A stretch of 64,000 nucleotides of DNA from NCBI GenBank assembly GCA_002778785.1, contig PEZS01000002.1, forward strand, positions 39,108-103,107, in the 5' to 3' direction. The notes beneath the pieces were generated by a model. It had not been told where the DNA came from and ran no database searches. It saw nothing but the letters and a program-made list of their open reading frames with translations. The DNA is from Bdellovibrionales bacterium CG10_big_fil_rev_8_21_14_0_10_45_34. Its GTDB lineage: Bacteria > Bdellovibrionota > Bdellovibrionia > Bdellovibrionales > 1-14-0-10-45-34. The position numbers were made by a program, and so were the translations under genes. How positions within the stretch are numbered: the stretch's first letter is position 1; each line of letters starts with the position of its first letter. This document shows positions 47,365 through 56,395 of this stretch, one piece after another.

Positions 47365-48111
47365 ATGCAGCGTTATTGGATTTTTGCCACGAGATTGCTG
47401 GCCTTCGGACTGCTGATGGTCACGAGTTTTGAGGTCAGCCACTCAAAAACTTTTCGCAGTGACTACGTGTCTTTTGATCTGCCAGATCGCTGGGACTGCG
47501 TTCGAGAAAATACCGAGTGGGTGTGCAAAAGCACCGTCGTTGCAAACACTAAGGAAGCAATAATTATTCTTACGGCCAAAGAGATTGGGCCCGAAGACTC
47601 CTTAGCCGCGTACGAAAGCCATCTTAAGACGCCTAGAATGGTACCGGACGCCCAAGGCAGACCTCAAAAAAGTGTGATCAAAAGCGTTGTCTCCCGTAAA
47701 ATCGCCCAACATACGTGGTTAGACGGCCTGCAGCTCGGGAGCGAAATACCGTCGTACTACACGCGCTATCTCGCAACCGTGAAGTCCCGCTTGGCCATCT
47801 TAGTCACTTTTAGTGCGCACCAACGCTACTTCACAAAATACAGTGGTGATTTTTTTAAAGCCGTTAATAGCCTGAGAATTGTCGCCAATTCTGACCTTCT
47901 TAACCCCTCAGCCACTAGTTCTCTCGAACTTGGTGGATCTGAGCAAATCGGCCCCGGCCAGGTACCTGGATTCGGCTCACCACTGCAGGTTCCAGATCTC
48001 GACACCCTTCCGTCCGAGCCTAGCGGAGCACCCAGAAATCAGCAGTTATTGTTTTTAATCGGAATTATCATCGCCGTGGCGGGGATATTCATATTCCTTA
48101 AACGCAAATAA
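47365..48111 (+). CDS. Exported protein with C-terminal membrane anchor, function unknown
   Basis: 248 residues from the ATG at 47365 (GGAAG just upstream). An N-terminal signal (TRLLAFGLLMVTSF) and a C-terminal hydrophobic helix followed by KRK suggest a protein anchored in the inner membrane with its body in the periplasm. The body begins with SFDLPDRWDCVRENTEWVCK, two cysteines likely paired, and has a Pro/Gly/Ser-rich linker before the anchor. No family recognised. It is the first gene of a run in the same direction leading to the glycan cluster. Confidence 0.7.
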   Translation: MQRYWIFATRLLAFGLLMVTSFEVSHSKTFRSDYVSFDLPDRWDCVRENTEWVCKSTVVANTKEAIIILTAKEIGPEDSLAAYESHLKTPRMVPDAQGRPQKSVIKSVVSRKIAQHTWLDGLQLGSEIPSYYTRYLATVKSRLAILVTFSAHQRYFTKYSGDFFKAVNSLRIVANSDLLNPSATSSLELGGSEQIGPGQVPGFGSPLQVPDLDTLPSEPSGAPRNQQLLFLIGIIIAVAGIFIFLKRK

Positions 48112-48164
48112 ATGTTTGCCATGGTGCGTCTAACAAGATATACAAGGCAAATGAAACCAAGGAG

Positions 48165-48551
48165 ATGGATCTAGTTATGGATATTTTCTTTGATGCCCTT
48201 CGAATTTGGCTTGAGGACATGGGCCTTACGACAGCCTATCTTTTGACGATCTCTTTTCTTTTTGTAGCTGTAGTTGCTCTTATCACCCGCGAGATCATGA
48301 CATGGTTGGTACGCTCGCGTTCCGTGCTCAAGACCCTGAAAAAGCAGCTCCAACACATGGAACAAATTGAAGGGGAAATCAGCGAGGTCCAAGCAGAAAT
48401 AAGGAATCTGAAAGGTGTCATTTCTGCTTTAACGCTTTCTCTTGAGAGAGACGCTCAACGAAAGACGCCCACAACTAAAACCAGTAAATTTGAAACCAAT
48501 AAAGAGACCGTCGTCCATCAGACGAAAAGACCCCCAGAACCAACCCCCTAA
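48165..48551 (+). CDS. Small membrane protein with coiled coil
   Basis: 128 residues. One transmembrane helix (TTAYLLTISFLFVAVVALI) followed by a coiled coil (about 55-95, with LKTLKKQLQHMEQIEGEI) and a Lys/Thr/Pro-rich tail. ATG at 48165 or 48177. Possibly a scaffold linking a membrane enzyme to the cytoplasm. The next gene, a multi-TM glycosyltransferase-like protein, follows 11 bases later, so the two are probably co-transcribed. No known family. Confidence 0.68.
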   Translation: MDLVMDIFFDALRIWLEDMGLTTAYLLTISFLFVAVVALITREIMTWLVRSRSVLKTLKKQLQHMEQIEGEISEVQAEIRNLKGVISALTLSLERDAQRKTPTTKTSKFETNKETVVHQTKRPPEPTP

Positions 48552-48562
48552 GCTTTTACACC

Positions 48563-50833
48563 TTGAACCTACTTCTAGAGTTTCTTCTTGCCGCTTGTTA
48601 TTTCTTGTTTGCCACCTTACCGGGCATCGCTTGGCTCATTTTACTTTTTTACATCAAATCGCCTTCGGTGGACGCCAAAGTAAATAACGATCCCAGTGAA
48701 GGGCTCGAAGTTCTGACCGTGGTGTCACAGCACTTCTTTTGGGTTTTGCTCACACTGACCACTTGGTGGGTGGCTTGGGCATACCAGTCTACACTTAGTG
48801 CCCCTCTCGGGTTCGTCGGTCTTGCATCAGTCTTTTACGCAGCCGCTTTGCTTATTCCTTTGTTGTTGGTGTTTTGGTTTTCAGCAACCAAATCTTCGAA
48901 ACCTCGTTGGCGGACATGCTCTCATCAGTTAATGCAGTTTGCAGCGAGTGAGTCCGCCCGCGGGTTAGCAATCAGGCTTGGTCAAGTTTTGCTTTTACAG
49001 TTTGCCGTATTCTTGGGCTGGAGCTTTTTGCGCAAATACAATCCGGAACTGCTTTCACTAGAAAAATTCATGGACTACGGATTTATTGAGTCTATTCGAA
49101 ATTACGTCGCGGTACCGCCGATCGATCCCTTTTTGTCTGGCTACGGAATTAATTACTACTATCTCGGGCACTGGTTATCAGCTTTAAGAAGTGCTTCAAT
49201 ATATAAATTTCCTATTGCCGCATACCATTTCGAAATGTCTTTTATTTTAAGCCAACTCTTCATCGGAGTTTTCGTTTTAGTGCGCTATTGCTTTAGAAGA
49301 CTCCGGGCAAACGATATTTCTCGAACCTCTCCGATGAACTATTCCGCCGCCGTGGTTGCTTTCTTGGGAGCTTGTTTTGTGAGTTTTGGCGGCAATGCTC
49401 ACCTCTTTTACCATTTCATTAAATTCCCGAGCAAGGCGTACTGGTTTCCAACAGCTACACGCTTAATTCCAGCATCAATTCATGAGTTCCCACTGTATAG
49501 TTTTGTCGTCAACGATTTGCATGCTCATGTCTTGGCAATCACGCAAAATATTTCGTTGATCACATTGTTTTTGTTGGGGGCCTTCAACGTAAAGGAAGTG
49601 GCTAAGTCATGGTCAAAAAGGCCACTCCTCTATAGTTGCCTTTGGGCTTGTGTTCAGGCGATGATTTTTGCTTACGGTGCCGCCTCACATTCATGGGACC
49701 TACCAACTTGGGGCGTTCTTTTATTTTTTCTTACATGGATTACCACTAAAAGCATAAAACACACTTTTTTGATGAGTCTCATGGCTGCCTTCTGTAGTGT
49801 TTTTTTGACCTTCCCTTTTATGGAAACTTTCTTCCCTATTCCAAAAGGGTTTGCGTGGGTGTCTGCAGATATGCGAAGCCCCCTTCCGGAATGGCTAGGT
49901 GTTTGGTCTCTTCATCTTATTTTCATCGTAATCCTGCTTTCTCATTCGCGGAACCAAATCAAACGCCTAACACCTTCTGTTCTAATTCAGAATCCAGAAT
50001 ATCTAGGACTATCAGTTCTCGTATTATGGGGTGTCCTGCTCATAGCAATACCCGAGATAGTCTATGTGAAGGATATCTATTCTTCGCACCCTCGCGCGAA
50101 CACCATGTTTAAGTTTACTTATCTCAGCTGGATGTTGCTGGGTGTTGCGTTATCTGTACTGCTCGGCCACTATCTACTGAGCCCTTTTGAGCGCTTGTCG
50201 AGTACAAAAAAGATGGTCGTCCAATCGACTCTTGCTCTCGTCGTCGTCGCCATTGCTCTGGCTGGTAGTTTTGGCTATACCTTCTTGGCCATTCGATCTC
50301 AAGTGGTACGTCCGCAGTCTCAGATGAACGATATAAATAGCAACACGCCGCAAAGCCTGAAATTTCCTGGTGAGTGGGCGATCGTTGAGTATCTCAAAAG
50401 TAATTCGCTCCCAACGGACGTTATCGCTGCCGCTGCAGGCGACAGCTACTCAACAATGGGCATAGTTTCCGTTTTTTCTGGAAGAGCTCCGATCATAACT
50501 TGGAAGGTTCATGAATGGCTATGGCGAGGGGGACTATCAGCGGAACTCTCTTACTTTTGCAAAAATAAACGCCTCCCTTGCCCCGACGCAGCAGATACAA
50601 TCACTCGACGATACAACGACGTCGAAACAATTTACACAAGTAACGACTGCCAAACCGTGCTGCAAACCTTAAAGCGCTATAGCGTCCGATACATTGTTTT
50701 GGGTATGCAAGAACAAACCAAGTATAAAGCCGATCAACATCGAATGGCGGCGTTCGGAATGACAGTGGCCTTTATTTCAAACGATGCTATTCTCTTTGAG
50801 GTGCCAAAGGACTATTCTGGTTGCGGCGAGTGA
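48563..50833 (+). CDS. DUF2298 (Chlor_Arch_YYY) polytopic membrane protein, GT-C-like
   Basis: 756 residues with about a dozen or more TM helices. The family signature is strong: PFLSGYGINYYYLGHWLSA (with its YYY), FPLYSFVVNDLHAHVLA with the conserved D-H pair, and HSWDLPTWG. These proteins resemble GT-C glycosyltransferases, which move sugars from lipid carriers on the outer face of the membrane; activity for this family is not established. The last 150 residues form a soluble domain. The start is TTG at 48563, without a clear Shine-Dalgarno sequence. It is followed by a GT2 enzyme and a flavoprotein, consistent with surface-glycan synthesis. Confidence 0.82.
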   Translation: MNLLLEFLLAACYFLFATLPGIAWLILLFYIKSPSVDAKVNNDPSEGLEVLTVVSQHFFWVLLTLTTWWVAWAYQSTLSAPLGFVGLASVFYAAALLIPLLLVFWFSATKSSKPRWRTCSHQLMQFAASESARGLAIRLGQVLLLQFAVFLGWSFLRKYNPELLSLEKFMDYGFIESIRNYVAVPPIDPFLSGYGINYYYLGHWLSALRSASIYKFPIAAYHFEMSFILSQLFIGVFVLVRYCFRRLRANDISRTSPMNYSAAVVAFLGACFVSFGGNAHLFYHFIKFPSKAYWFPTATRLIPASIHEFPLYSFVVNDLHAHVLAITQNISLITLFLLGAFNVKEVAKSWSKRPLLYSCLWACVQAMIFAYGAASHSWDLPTWGVLLFFLTWITTKSIKHTFLMSLMAAFCSVFLTFPFMETFFPIPKGFAWVSADMRSPLPEWLGVWSLHLIFIVILLSHSRNQIKRLTPSVLIQNPEYLGLSVLVLWGVLLIAIPEIVYVKDIYSSHPRANTMFKFTYLSWMLLGVALSVLLGHYLLSPFERLSSTKKMVVQSTLALVVVAIALAGSFGYTFLAIRSQVVRPQSQMNDINSNTPQSLKFPGEWAIVEYLKSNSLPTDVIAAAAGDSYSTMGIVSVFSGRAPIITWKVHEWLWRGGLSAELSYFCKNKRLPCPDAADTITRRYNDVETIYTSNDCQTVLQTLKRYSVRYIVLGMQEQTKYKADQHRMAAFGMTVAFISNDAILFEVPKDYSGCGE

Positions 50834-50961
50834 GACTCCTTGGAAAGTTGGGGGTAAAAGCTAGGCGAGAACCCGTCCTATAACATCGACGGCAAAACTA
50901 TCTCTTAAAAGCTCTTGAGCGGCAGGCAGGGCAGTCGAAGTATAGCAAGGGGGAGAAGGCA

Positions 50962-51702
50962 TTGATTACAGACGGGTCAACACCAACGACTAATGAATCT
51001 TTGTCGGTCATTGTCCCGATTTACAATGAAGTCCAAAGTCTTTGTCCTCTTTTAGAAGAAATAGAAAAGCACATCGCTCCGATAGCGCGAGAACTTGAGG
51101 TTATTTGCGTCGATGACGGTAGCACAGATGACTCACTGAGAATGTTAAAGTCCATGACAGCGAAGTTTCCGTATTTAAAAGTAATCCGCCAGAAAAACCA
51201 GGGCCACGGCGCTGCGCTTAGTAGCGGAATCCTTTCAGCAAAAATGCAGTGGCTCCTTCTCATCGATAGTGATCGCGAAATTCCTTTAGAAGTTTTTTCG
51301 AAATTCTGGCGCGATAAAAGTGACTTCGACGCGGTCTTTGGAGCCCGTAAAGAAAGAGCAGATGGTGCCCTTAGAAAGTGGGGATCCAGATTCTTAAGAA
51401 ATGTTTTGGGATTGTTTTATTCACAGCTTCCCCGAGATCTCAATTGCCCCTTCAAACTTGTGAGAAGAGAATCTTTGATACCTCTAAATGATTGGTTAAA
51501 ATCACTTCCGCTCGTGCCGTCAATAGAGATTGCTTTGTATGTTTCTCAGGTAGGGCGCCATGTCTCGTTAGGCGTTGATCACAAAATAAGAGAATTTGGA
51601 GAGAGCCATCTCAAGAAACTCAAATTCTTGAAGTTTGGTCTCAGAGCTTTTTTTGAAATTTTACGATTCAAGATGAAAACTCATCAGCGAGAGCGAACGT
51701 GA
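50962..51702 (+). CDS. Family 2 glycosyltransferase
   Basis: 246 residues. VIVPIYNEVQSL (near 17), CVDDGSTDDSL (near 50), KNQGHGAALSSG (near 80) and LIDSDREI (near 97) are the GT-A nucleotide-sugar and metal-binding motifs of dolichol-phosphate-mannose-synthase-like GT2 enzymes. Here the usual DxD reads DSD. No TM helix follows, so it is peripheral or soluble. Probably loads a sugar onto a lipid carrier that a GT-C-type enzyme (the upstream gene) then uses. The start is TTG at 50962 with GGGAG upstream; it overlaps the next gene by four bases. Confidence 0.87.
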   Translation: MITDGSTPTTNESLSVIVPIYNEVQSLCPLLEEIEKHIAPIARELEVICVDDGSTDDSLRMLKSMTAKFPYLKVIRQKNQGHGAALSSGILSAKMQWLLLIDSDREIPLEVFSKFWRDKSDFDAVFGARKERADGALRKWGSRFLRNVLGLFYSQLPRDLNCPFKLVRRESLIPLNDWLKSLPLVPSIEIALYVSQVGRHVSLGVDHKIREFGESHLKKLKFLKFGLRAFFEILRFKMKTHQRERT

Positions 51703-53123
51703 AAGACTCATGCCAAATATTAATTCTCGGTTCAGGCCCGACAGGGCTGGGCGCCGCGTACAGATTGAACAAAATTCAGTTTAACGACTATGTCGTCATT
51801 GACAAGTCTGACCTGCCGGGCGGCTTATCTGTCACAAAAAAAGATGCACAAGGCTTTTTATGGGACATGGGTGGGCACGTACTTTTCTCTCATTACAAAG
51901 AATTTGATGAAATGCTCGATGAAACCTTAGGAGATGAGTGGCAGTGGCATGTTAGGGAGTCTTGGGTTTGGATGAGAGATCGTTTCGTACCTTACCCACT
52001 TCAACACAATTCACATATGTTGCCTAAAACAGAATCTTTGGGTTGTGCGCGCGACTTAACTGTCAGAAAACTCCTTAGTTCCACTGGAGGAATTTGGGAT
52101 CATTGTCCTGATAAAATAAAGAAACTGGCGCGCCCTTTCTTTGACCTAAAAAAAGCCACTGATTTCGAGAACTGGCTTCAATCAAAGTTCGGGCAGCAAC
52201 TTTTTGAGTCCTTTTTAAAGCCATACAATGAAAAGGTCTGGGCACAACCGCTTTCTAAAATGAATTCCGTGTGGGTGGGAGAGCGAGTGGCGCTGCCTAA
52301 TTGGGAGTCTTTGTTAAAAGGGTTTTTGCTAGGACGATCAACTGAGACCTGGGGACCAAATTATCAGTTTCGATTTCCGACCTTTGGCGGAACAGGCGCC
52401 ATTTGGCAAAGGCTTTATGAGTCACTGCCGAGAGATCATTTTTTGTTTTCAAAATCTATCTTGTCCGTCGATGCCAATAAAAAGTTGGTAAGACTTTCTG
52501 ACAGCTCCGAACTTAAGTACGACAAATTGATTTCTACTATTGCTCTTGACGACTTATTGAAACTTGTCGCCGTGGGTGATCGAAAGATTGAAGGTGATCG
52601 CCACGTTGATCTACTTTATTCAAGCACATCCGTGCTAGGAATAGGCCTAAAAGGGCAACCGCCGGCTGCGCTAAAAACAAAAAACTGGATTTACTTTCCT
52701 GAAGAGCAGTTTCCGTTTTATCGAATGACTGTGTTTTCTAATTACTCACCCTACAATGTTCCGCTGCCGGGTGAGCATTGGTCGCTATTACTAGAGGTGG
52801 CATCGAGTGAGCATCGACCCAAGCCAACTGAGCTCATGGAAAAGTGCGTTTCGTCACTAGAGAACGTCGGTTGGTTACATTCGCAAAATATTCTTTCCAG
52901 GGCGGAGTATTTTTTGCCCAAGGGTTACCCAACCCCATTTTTAGAAAGGGACAACACCTTGTCAGAGGTTCAGCCCTGGTTAGAATCGCTTGATATTTTT
53001 TCACGTGGACGCTTCGGCGGCTGGAAGTATGAAGTGAGTAATCAGGATCACAGCTTTATGCAAGGCTATGAAATTGCCGATCGTTTGGTTTCCGGTCAGG
53101 CGGAGAAGACCTACCGTATTTAA
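51699..53123 (+). CDS. FAD-dependent oxidoreductase, UDP-galactopyranose-mutase/amine-oxidase-like
   Basis: 474 residues, GTG start overlapping the previous stop (GTGA). The N-terminal dinucleotide fold ILGSGPTGLGAAYRL (8-22), then GGLSVTKKDAQGFLWDMGGHVLFSHY, typical of the UGM/protoporphyrinogen-oxidase group, and KPYNEKVWAQPLSKMNSVWVGERV in the substrate domain. UGM converts UDP-galactopyranose to the furanose form for cell-surface glycans; similar flavoproteins perform other sugar chemistry. The product in this cluster is unknown, but linkage to GT2 and YYY-family genes supports a glycan role. Confidence 0.82.
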   Translation: MKDSCQILILGSGPTGLGAAYRLNKIQFNDYVVIDKSDLPGGLSVTKKDAQGFLWDMGGHVLFSHYKEFDEMLDETLGDEWQWHVRESWVWMRDRFVPYPLQHNSHMLPKTESLGCARDLTVRKLLSSTGGIWDHCPDKIKKLARPFFDLKKATDFENWLQSKFGQQLFESFLKPYNEKVWAQPLSKMNSVWVGERVALPNWESLLKGFLLGRSTETWGPNYQFRFPTFGGTGAIWQRLYESLPRDHFLFSKSILSVDANKKLVRLSDSSELKYDKLISTIALDDLLKLVAVGDRKIEGDRHVDLLYSSTSVLGIGLKGQPPAALKTKNWIYFPEEQFPFYRMTVFSNYSPYNVPLPGEHWSLLLEVASSEHRPKPTELMEKCVSSLENVGWLHSQNILSRAEYFLPKGYPTPFLERDNTLSEVQPWLESLDIFSRGRFGGWKYEVSNQDHSFMQGYEIADRLVSGQAEKTYRI

Positions 53124-53172
53124 GAAAGTGTCAGCTTCTTCATAGCGGGTAAAAGCTTCTGTCAGATGCATA

Positions 53173-53197
53173 AAACGGGCTAACCAATAGCCCGTTT
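53173..53197. terminator. Bidirectional-type hairpin between converging genes
   Basis: AAACGGGCTA (53173-53182) and TAGCCCGTTT (53188-53197) pair perfectly, ten bases, around a five-base loop, between the converging flavoprotein and ahcY genes. A second perfect nine-base inverted repeat lies at 53228-53254 (TTCTCACTC ... GAGTGAGAA), with a T-run a few bases further right. Together they probably end transcripts from both sides. Confidence 0.6.
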
Positions 53198-53271
53198 ATG
53201 ATCTTATTACAGCGGCCCCTATTACTGTTCTCACTCCCGTCAAGAGAGTGAGAAATCCATTTTTTAAAGAA

Positions 53272-54663
53272 CTAGTAGCGATAGTGCTCAGGTTTGTACG
53301 GACCTTCTTTTGAAAGACCAAGGTACTGAGACTGCTTGTCAGAAAGCTCAGTCAACTCAACACCCAACTTACCCAGATGTAGCCTTGCCACTTTTTCATC
53401 GAGGTATTTTGGAAGTCGATAAACCTGAACTTCTGAGTACTTATCACGGTTGGTAAAGAGCTCAATCTGCGCAATGACCTGGTTTGTAAATGAGTTACTC
53501 ATAACAAACGATGGATGCCCTGTAGCACAGCCCAAATTCACAAGCCGACCCTTGGCAAGTACCACGATTCTGCGACCATCTGAAAACTCGTGCTCATCAA
53601 CCTGAGGTTTAATCTCAACCATCTTCGTATTCTTATTGAGCCATGCCATATCGATCTCGATGTCGAAGTGACCTATGTTGCAAACAATGGCTCCGTCTTT
53701 CATAACGCTAAAGTGCTTAGAGGTTAGTATGTCGCAGCAGCCTGTTGCGGTGACAAAAATATCTGCTTGAGGGGCCGCACTCTCCATAGAAACTACCTCA
53801 AAGCCCTCCATCGCTGCTTGTAAAGCGCAAATAGGGTCAATCTCGGTGATCAACACTCTGGCGCCGTAGCTTCTCATTGAGTGAGCACATCCCTTACCAA
53901 CATCACCGTAACCGGCGACTGCGATGACTTTGCCGGCAAGCATAGTGTCAGTGGCGCGCTTTATTCCGTCTGCCAAAGATTCTCTACATCCATAAAGGTT
54001 ATCGAATTTACTTTTAGTTACAGAGTCATTGATGTTGATGGCAGGAAGTTTCAACTTGCCCTTACTGTGGAGCTTTTCAAGATTGTGAACACCCGTCGTC
54101 GTTTCTTCTGAAAGACCAACAACCTTCTTAATAAGTTCAGAAAATCGATCTTCGTGCATCATATTGGTAAGATCGCCACCATCATCCAATATCAGGTTAT
54201 AGCCCTCAGGACCCCAACCTAGAATTGTCTGCTCAATGCACCAGTTGAATTCTTCGTCTGTTTCTCCCTTCCAGGCAAAAACAGGAATGCCAGTTGCTGC
54301 AATTGCTACTGCCGCGTGATCCTGAGTGGAAAAAATATTGCATGAAGACCAGCGAATTTCTGCCCCAAGTGCCGTCAACGTTTCAATGAGTACAGCAGTT
54401 TGAATTGTCATATGCAGGCAGCCCGCTATCTTTGCACCTTTAAGTGGTTGAGCGTTGCCGTATTCTTGCCTTAGGGCCATGAGACCTGGCATTTCTTTTT
54501 CAGCTATTTCAATTTCTTTTCGGCCCCATCTTGCTAATTCGTTAAAATGTTCGCGGTTATCCATCGCCTGTTGGCAAACGCGATAGTCAGCAGAGTATTG
54601 TTTGTTGAGAAATGGCGATGAGTAATTTGTTTGAGACTTTGTAGGTTCCACGGTTTGAAGCAC
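53272..54663 (-). CDS. ahcY: S-adenosylhomocysteinase
   Basis: 463 residues, full length. Substrate-domain landmarks include [16 protein letters not shown]; the NAD-binding fold is [20 protein letters not shown] with [15 protein letters not shown]; the C-terminus ends KPEHYRY, the universal ending that contributes to the neighbouring subunit's NAD site. It splits S-adenosylhomocysteine into homocysteine and adenosine, feeding MetH. It contains the roughly 40-residue insertion common in bacteria. I looked for a SAH riboswitch upstream and did not find one; a candidate promoter lies there instead. Confidence 0.96.
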   Translation of the reverse strand: MLQTVEPTKSQTNYSSPFLNKQYSADYRVCQQAMDNREHFNELARWGRKEIEIAEKEMPGLMALRQEYGNAQPLKGAKIAGCLHMTIQTAVLIETLTALGAEIRWSSCNIFSTQDHAAVAIAATGIPVFAWKGETDEEFNWCIEQTILGWGPEGYNLILDDGGDLTNMMHEDRFSELIKKVVGLSEETTTGVHNLEKLHSKGKLKLPAININDSVTKSKFDNLYGCRESLADGIKRATDTMLAGKVIAVAGYGDVGKGCAHSMRSYGARVLITEIDPICALQAAMEGFEVVSMESAAPQADIFVTATGCCDILTSKHFSVMKDGAIVCNIGHFDIEIDMAWLNKNTKMVEIKPQVDEHEFSDGRRIVVLAKGRLVNLGCATGHPSFVMSNSFTNQVIAQIELFTNRDKYSEVQVYRLPKYLDEKVARLHLGKLGVELTELSDKQSQYLGLSKEGPYKPEHYRY

Positions 54664-54726
54664 CTTTTTCCCCTCGTTAATGGTTAAACGGTTTTGCGTG
54701 TTTTGTAGCTTTTGTTCGGACCCAAA

Positions 54727-54755
54727 AACTTAGAAGAGGGCCCGCGCCGAGTCAA
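54727..54755 (-). promoter_or_regulatory. Candidate promoter of ahcY
   Basis: On the minus strand TTGACT (54755-54750) and TAAGTT (54732-54727) are 17 bases apart, matching the sigma-70 spacing, about 65 bases before the ahcY start. The -35 box is half of a CGAGTC-TT-GACTCG inverted repeat (54749 region), a possible repressor site. The region 54756-54820 to its right is GC-rich with C-tracts. Confidence 0.4.
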
Positions 54756-54821
54756 GACTCGACTACCCAAGACGCCCCCCAAAAAAGCGCAGAGGCTGAG
54801 CCCACGCCCCCAAAAAAACCG

Positions 54822-54944
54822 GCGATGTTCAAAAGGATCAGATGCTAGGCCGCACTCCCAAAATCGAGCGCAGGCGTATGACTAAATACGTCGTAGCGAG
54901 ATTTTGGGAGGAGAACGACGCAGATGATGCCTTTTCAACATCGC
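54822..54944. repeat. Nested inverted-repeat element after map
   Basis: Three nested stems: GCGATGTTCAAAAGG (54822-54836) pairs with 54930-54944 (one mismatch in 15); CTCCCAAAATC (54855-54865) pairs perfectly with GATTTTGGGAG (54900-54910); and CGTAT (54875-54879) with ATACG (54886-54890). The whole 123-base element starts three bases past the map stop codon. It resembles dispersed structured intergenic repeats in proteobacteria; its architecture recurs, incomplete, at the right end of the window. May act as a transcript end or a mobile repeat. Confidence 0.75.
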
Positions 54945-54946
54945 TC

Positions 54947-55702
54947 CTAAGTTAGAGTCATGATTTCATACCCCTGGTCGGTAATCAGTACCGTATGTTC
55001 AAATTGTGATGAAAGAGTTCCATCTATGGTGCGGTAGTACTTTATCTCACTTCCAGGAATGCTGTATTCGACGTGTTCTTCACTGGTTTCGTTGATCATG
55101 GGTTCCACAGTTATGCATGTAAAGGGCCTTAAGGGATCGCCACGGCCCTTTTTACCAAAAGAGGGGACAAACGGGTCCATATGAAACTTTTGACCGATAC
55201 CGTGCCCTCCGATGTCTTTTACGGAGTGATATCCCTTCTTGGTGACAAACTTACCAATGGCAAATCCGATATCTCCGGTTCGTCCACCTGGCTCGATAGC
55301 CTCGATTCCTTTAATCATTGCATCATAGGCTGCTTGGGTGATCGCTTTTGCGCGCTCTGAGACTTCTCCCACATAAAAGGTGGCTGAAGTGTCACCGTAG
55401 TAGCCATTTAAGATACTCGTGACATCGATATTGATAATGTCGCCGTTTTTGAGAACTGTTTCATCAGGAACACCATGGCAAATGACGTCATTGACAGAGG
55501 TACAAACGGATTTGGGGAAGCCTTTGTAATTAAGGGGAGCTGGCGCCGCACCTTTTGACAAAGTAAAGTCATAGACGGCTTGGTCGATTTCATTAGTGGT
55601 AATACCAGCTTTTACGAGGGTACCAGCAAATTTGAGCGTTTCAGCAGCGAGCCGCCCAGCTTTTTGCATTCCATTTACGAAACTTTGTCGAGATGCTTCC
55701 AT
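54947..55702 (-). CDS. map: Methionine aminopeptidase type I
   Basis: About 251 residues from the ATG at 55702; a TTG at 55726 and a longer frame to 55750 are alternatives. The metal ligands of the pita-bread fold are in place: NIDVTSILNGYYGDTSATF (two Asp), IGGHGIGQKFH (His) and VEPMINE, EHTVLIT (two Glu). It removes the initiator Met from new proteins. It is followed by the nested inverted repeat and, further on, by ahcY. The upstream SWIB gene is separated from it by a strong terminator. Confidence 0.94.
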   Translation of the reverse strand: MEASRQSFVNGMQKAGRLAAETLKFAGTLVKAGITTNEIDQAVYDFTLSKGAAPAPLNYKGFPKSVCTSVNDVICHGVPDETVLKNGDIINIDVTSILNGYYGDTSATFYVGEVSERAKAITQAAYDAMIKGIEAIEPGGRTGDIGFAIGKFVTKKGYHSVKDIGGHGIGQKFHMDPFVPSFGKKGRGDPLRPFTCITVEPMINETSEEHVEYSIPGSEIKYYRTIDGTLSSQFEHTVLITDQGYEIMTLT

Positions 55703-55748
55703 TACTAGCGTTTTAATCAAGATTTCCCATCTTTTAAAGCAAATAAGC

Positions 55749-55776
55749 AAAAACCCGAAGGAAACTTCGGGTTTTT
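55749..55776 (-). terminator. Intrinsic terminator between the SWIB gene and map
   Basis: AAAAACCCGAAG (55749-55760) pairs perfectly with CTTCGGGTTTTT (55765-55776) around GAAA, a 12-base stem with T-runs on either strand. It lies right after the stop of the SWIB gene. Confidence 0.88.
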
Positions 55777-55807
55777 AATGAAATCCACTCTTAATTTGTA
55801 GATCTGA

Positions 55808-56212
55808 TTACTTAAGGTGCTTAGATACGTACTTTGTCATTTCGAACATATTGACGACAGCTTTTCCGCCAAAGATCCCTTTAAGCTTTGAATCTGCGTT
55901 GATGTTTCTTCTGTTCTTTGGATCTTGAAGCTTGTTCTTGCGGATGTAATCCCAAAGCTTCTTAACAACTTGAGTTCTTGGCATAGGCTGAGAGCCCACT
56001 ACGGCTGCCAAAAGATCGCTAGGAGTCAAAGGCTTCATAAAAGCGGCATTGGGTTTTCTTTTAGTTGCTCCAGCTGCTGCTTTTTTAGTGGCCTTCTTAG
56101 CTACCTTCTTAGTTGCTTTTTTGGTCGCTTTTTTTGTGGCTTTCTTAGTTGCCTTCTTTGTTGCTTTTTTAGTCGCCTTCTTAGTTGCTTTCTTCTTTGC
56201 TTTTTTCGCCAT
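55808..56212 (-). CDS. SWIB-domain protein with histone-H1-like KKAT tail
   Basis: 134 residues. Residues 1-50 are Lys/Ala/Thr repeats (seven consecutive KKAT after MAKKAK, then KKVA, KKAT, KKAA), like the tails of H1-type bacterial nucleoid proteins. Residues about 58-134 form a SWIB/MDM2 domain: LTPSDLLAAVVGSQPMPRTQVVKKLWDYIRKNKLQD, IFGGKAVVNMFEMTKYVSKHL. Similar proteins occur in Chlamydiae and Bdellovibrio-like bacteria and are taken to act on chromatin, but the role is not settled. The ATG is followed by a strong terminator on the other end. Confidence 0.9.
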   Translation of the reverse strand: MAKKAKKKATKKATKKATKKATKKATKKATKKATKKVAKKATKKAAAGATKRKPNAAFMKPLTPSDLLAAVVGSQPMPRTQVVKKLWDYIRKNKLQDPKNRRNINADSKLKGIFGGKAVVNMFEMTKYVSKHLK

Positions 56213-56395
56213 CGATCCTCCAATGGATTGTTAACTTAAAAAAATGATAGCTAACTCAAAGTCCATGTCCAAACAAAAATGAAGGGGGGCCAACAATTTT
56301 TTCCTCGATCTAAAGGCCGTATATCGATTTGCCCTCTATAAACCGGCTCTTTTAACAGTCAATTCCTCATCAAATTCTGCCGATCTTTCTTGTGA

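Noticed and set aside
54664..54820. SAH or SAM riboswitch before ahcY
   Set aside because: I could not find the conserved core of either class on the minus strand; only a candidate promoter and an inverted repeat are seen.
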